Positions 5,376-7,208 of a stretch of 7,208 nucleotides of DNA are shown here, piece by piece. A program made the position numbers and the translations under genes. A model generated the notes under the pieces. That model did no database searches, was not told the origin of the DNA, and saw only the letters and a program-made list of their open reading frames with translations. The number at the start of each line of letters is the position of its first letter. Within the stretch, counting starts at the first letter, position 1. Source of the DNA: an uncultured Bacilli bacterium (GTDB taxonomy: Bacteria; Bacillota_I; Bacilli_A; RF39; UBA660); NCBI GenBank assembly GCA_947624095.1, contig CANQIR010000053.1, forward strand, positions 1-7,208, in the 5' to 3' direction.

Positions 5376-6566
5376 TTAATCACCCCGTAAAATCCTTATT
5401 TCCTCTTTATTTAATAATCTATTAACAATTATCTTAGTTAATAATCCAAATCCTAATAGTACCAATAAATAATATATACTTATTACTCCTATTGGTATTT
5501 TAACAATAAATCCCTCAAGTAATAACAAAACAAAAAATTTCTTTTGCAAATAGCTAAATATCCCTAAGTATAACCCACTAACAATTAATAAAGCTCCTAC
5601 TACAATTAATAAATTTTCCATTACTTCCAAATTAATAATTTCTTTTTTACTATATCCTAAAGCTTTTAATAAACCTATCCGCTTTTGTTGATAAAATACT
5701 TTCTTCTTAATATAACTAATTAATACATTAATCGTTACTATTACAATAATAATTCCTACAAATAAAGGTACATTCATATATAATTTTAACTGATCAACAT
5801 CTGTTTTTTCCATTTCTACTACATTATAACCTAAATCAATCAACTTATTCTTAACTTCCTCTTTATTTAAAACATTATCTACTCTTACTAAATTGCCTTT
5901 AAAAGAATCATATTCTTCGTCAATTAAATTACCATCGGCATCATAAGCTGACATAGTTACCCATCTATCTACTTGCATCAATTCATAGACACTTCTTCGC
6001 ATATAACAAACATTCATTTCTTGAAAATTTTTAAAATTATCATAAGTACCTACTACTACAAATTCCTTTTTCTCCTCTAAATTATTTAAATTAGTAACAA
6101 TATACTTTCTTTCTAAAACATCAGTTCCCTTAATAAATAAATCTTCATCAACCTCATCATAAACAGAACGTGGATAAAAATTATCTGGACAAATTAGCTC
6201 ATTATCATTTCTAATTTCCCTACCATTTATAATTTTTACTTCTTCTAATAAAGGAATTATTTTTATATATTGCCTATGTGATTCATCACTATTACTTAAA
6301 TAAGAAGTATTCTTATAAGGAACATTTACTACCACATGATCTATATTATCTATTTTACTAAAATCATCAGTTGATACTGTTACGTGTAAACTCCTAGCTT
6401 TATCCGATTTTAAAATACTATCATTAATATAATCATCCATAATAATATATACACTTAAACAAAACAATAATAAACTACATAATAAAACTGTTACCAATAA
6501 AAATATCCCATTTCGTCCATTTAAAACTCTTTTCCGAATTAAATATAATTTATCAAAAAAATTCAT
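5376..6566 (-). CDS. ABC transporter permease, FtsX/MacB type
   Basis: The protein has 396 residues with the classic MacB/FtsX layout: helix 1 at about 20-43, a long extracytoplasmic domain (about 44-262), then helices at about 266-286, 317-338 and 360-381. The cytoplasmic loop before helix 3 carries the FtsX-family signature KRIGLLKALGYSKKEIINLEVMENLLI (295-321). Members of this family move or release peptides, lipoproteins or antibiotics, or transmit ATPase motion to envelope partners, rather than importing small solutes. Its ATG (6566) overlaps the ATPase stop as ATGA, with a modest AAGG about 9 nt upstream, so translation is coupled. The second permease starts 1 nt after its stop. Only one extracytoplasmic cysteine pair (126, 187) is seen. 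The substrate cannot be told from sequence. Confidence 0.88.
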   Translation of the reverse strand: MNFFDKLYLIRKRVLNGRNGIFLLVTVLLCSLLLFCLSVYIIMDDYINDSILKSDKARSLHVTVSTDDFSKIDNIDHVVVNVPYKNTSYLSNSDESHRQYIKIIPLLEEVKIINGREIRNDNELICPDNFYPRSVYDEVDEDLFIKGTDVLERKYIVTNLNNLEEKKEFVVVGTYDNFKNFQEMNVCYMRRSVYELMQVDRWVTMSAYDADGNLIDEEYDSFKGNLVRVDNVLNKEEVKNKLIDLGYNVVEMEKTDVDQLKLYMNVPLFVGIIIVIVTINVLISYIKKKVFYQQKRIGLLKALGYSKKEIINLEVMENLLIVVGALLIVSGLYLGIFSYLQKKFFVLLLLEGFIVKIPIGVISIYYLLVLLGFGLLTKIIVNRLLNKEEIRILRGD

Positions 6567-7208
6567 TTTAATTTACCTTCACTTAATTCTAAAACTTTAT
6601 CAGCAAATGATTTTACTTTAGGACTATGACTTACGACAATTACACATTTACCTTCTTCACTAAGCTTTTTTAAATTCTCTAATATTCCTTTTTCTGCTTT
6701 CACATCTAAATTACCAGTTGGTTCATCAGCCAATATAATCTGTGGATCATTAGCAAGTGCTCTAGCAATACAAACTCTTTGCATTTCTCCACCTGATAAC
6801 TCTCTTGGTAAATGATTTACTCGACTTTCTAAGCCAACTTTAGTTAATAATTCCAACGCTTTTTTCTTTCTATCACTCTTATTTATTTTACTATTAATCA
6901 ACATTGGTAATATAACATTTTCCAAAGCATTTAAATTTTCATCTAGATAAAACTCTTGAAATACTAAACCAATATTATCCCTTCTTAATTCTGTTTTTAC
7001 CTCGTCACTTAAATCATTAACTAGTCTTCCGTTTAAATAGTATTTACCAGTATCTGCATTTTCTAACATTCCTAATATATTAATTAAAGTTGATTTACCA
7101 CTTCCACTATGTCCCATAATAGCATAAAATTTACCCATTTCAAATTCATAAGTAATATTATCTAACACCTTTATCTCTTCCTTATGTGCAATATAAGTCT
7201 TACTTATC
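6563..7208 (-). CDS. ABC transporter ATP-binding protein, MacB/LolD type, 5' end cut by window edge
   Basis: The frame is open to the right edge, so only the first few residues are missing: the visible part begins ISKTYIAHKEEIKVLDNI, the normal start of this family. A GTG at 7168 could be taken as a start, but the conserved upstream residues argue against it. About 214 residues are visible. Counting from the edge: Walker A GHSGSGKST at 32-40, Q-loop VFQEF around Gln 84, signature LSGGEMQR at 137-144, Walker B IILADEP at 157-163 with catalytic Glu 162, D-loop GNLD, and switch His 194 in VVSHS. All catalytic elements are intact, so it should be an active cytoplasmic ATPase driving the two permeases encoded next. 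The protein ends right after the NBD, with no extra domain. The operon may begin just outside the window. Confidence 0.93.
   Translation of the reverse strand, partial: ISKTYIAHKEEIKVLDNITYEFEMGKFYAIMGHSGSGKSTLINILGMLENADTGKYYLNGRLVNDLSDEVKTELRRDNIGLVFQEFYLDENLNALENVILPMLINSKINKSDRKKKALELLTKVGLESRVNHLPRELSGGEMQRVCIARALANDPQIILADEPTGNLDVKAEKGILENLKKLSEEGKCVIVVSHSPKVKSFADKVLELSEGKLK

Noticed and set aside
1..7208. CRISPR array, insertion sequence, phage or defence module
   Set aside because: No regularly spaced repeats, terminal inverted repeats, transposase/integrase motifs or nuclease-type accessory genes are visible; coding sequence fills nearly the whole window.

Overview
The window is an AT-rich stretch (sampled 60-base lines give about 20-35% GC) in which every supported gene lies on the minus strand, so it reads from the right-hand end to the left. 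The gene set and order (secG, then rnr, then smpB), Shine-Dalgarno sequences of the GGAGGTGAT type, and standard code use (TGG for Trp, TGA as a true stop) point to a low-GC Gram-positive (Firmicutes/Bacilli-like) bacterium. Short intergenic gaps and short proteins suggest a compact genome, perhaps one of the uncultured gut Bacilli lineages. That placement is inference; no marker here fixes the taxon.

Layout in transcription order. (1) 7208-4547: a three-gene ABC transporter unit: an ATPase of the MacB/LolD type cut by the window edge, a four-helix FtsX/MacB-like permease, and a second, shorter permease-like protein with only three predicted helices. The genes are joined by a 4-nt ATGA overlap and a 1-nt gap. 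(2) 4486-4271: secG, with a plausible promoter in front and an intrinsic terminator that starts inside its stop codon. (3) 4208-3825: an orphan type IV prepilin-like gene with its own extended -10 promoter. (4) 3820-1700: rnr (RNase R), whose Shine-Dalgarno lies inside the end of the prepilin gene. (5) 1657-1223: smpB. (6) 1185-139: a membrane-anchored DUF3048 (YerB-like) protein. (7) 128-1: the start of a small one-helix membrane protein, cut by the left edge.

How the genes fit together: SecG is an accessory subunit of the Sec translocon. RNase R and SmpB act together in trans-translation, SmpB delivering tmRNA to stalled ribosomes and RNase R removing the defective mRNA. Their clustering is a known Firmicutes arrangement. 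The prepilin between secG and rnr is the departure from the arrangement I know from Bacillus. The tmRNA gene (ssrA) is not seen here.

Regulation read from sequence: the motif TGnTATAAT (extended -10) occurs three times by my by-eye scan of the minus strand, each time in a short gap just before a gene (prepilin, smpB, DUF3048). A related TGTTAAATT precedes secG. Predicted leaders are only about 10-18 nt. Two genes (smpB and the second permease) have an upstream in-frame GTG that is really part of the Shine-Dalgarno sequence, so their starts are placed at the following ATG. Overall this is mostly a conserved housekeeping locus. I see no clear sign of a new defence or mobile system.
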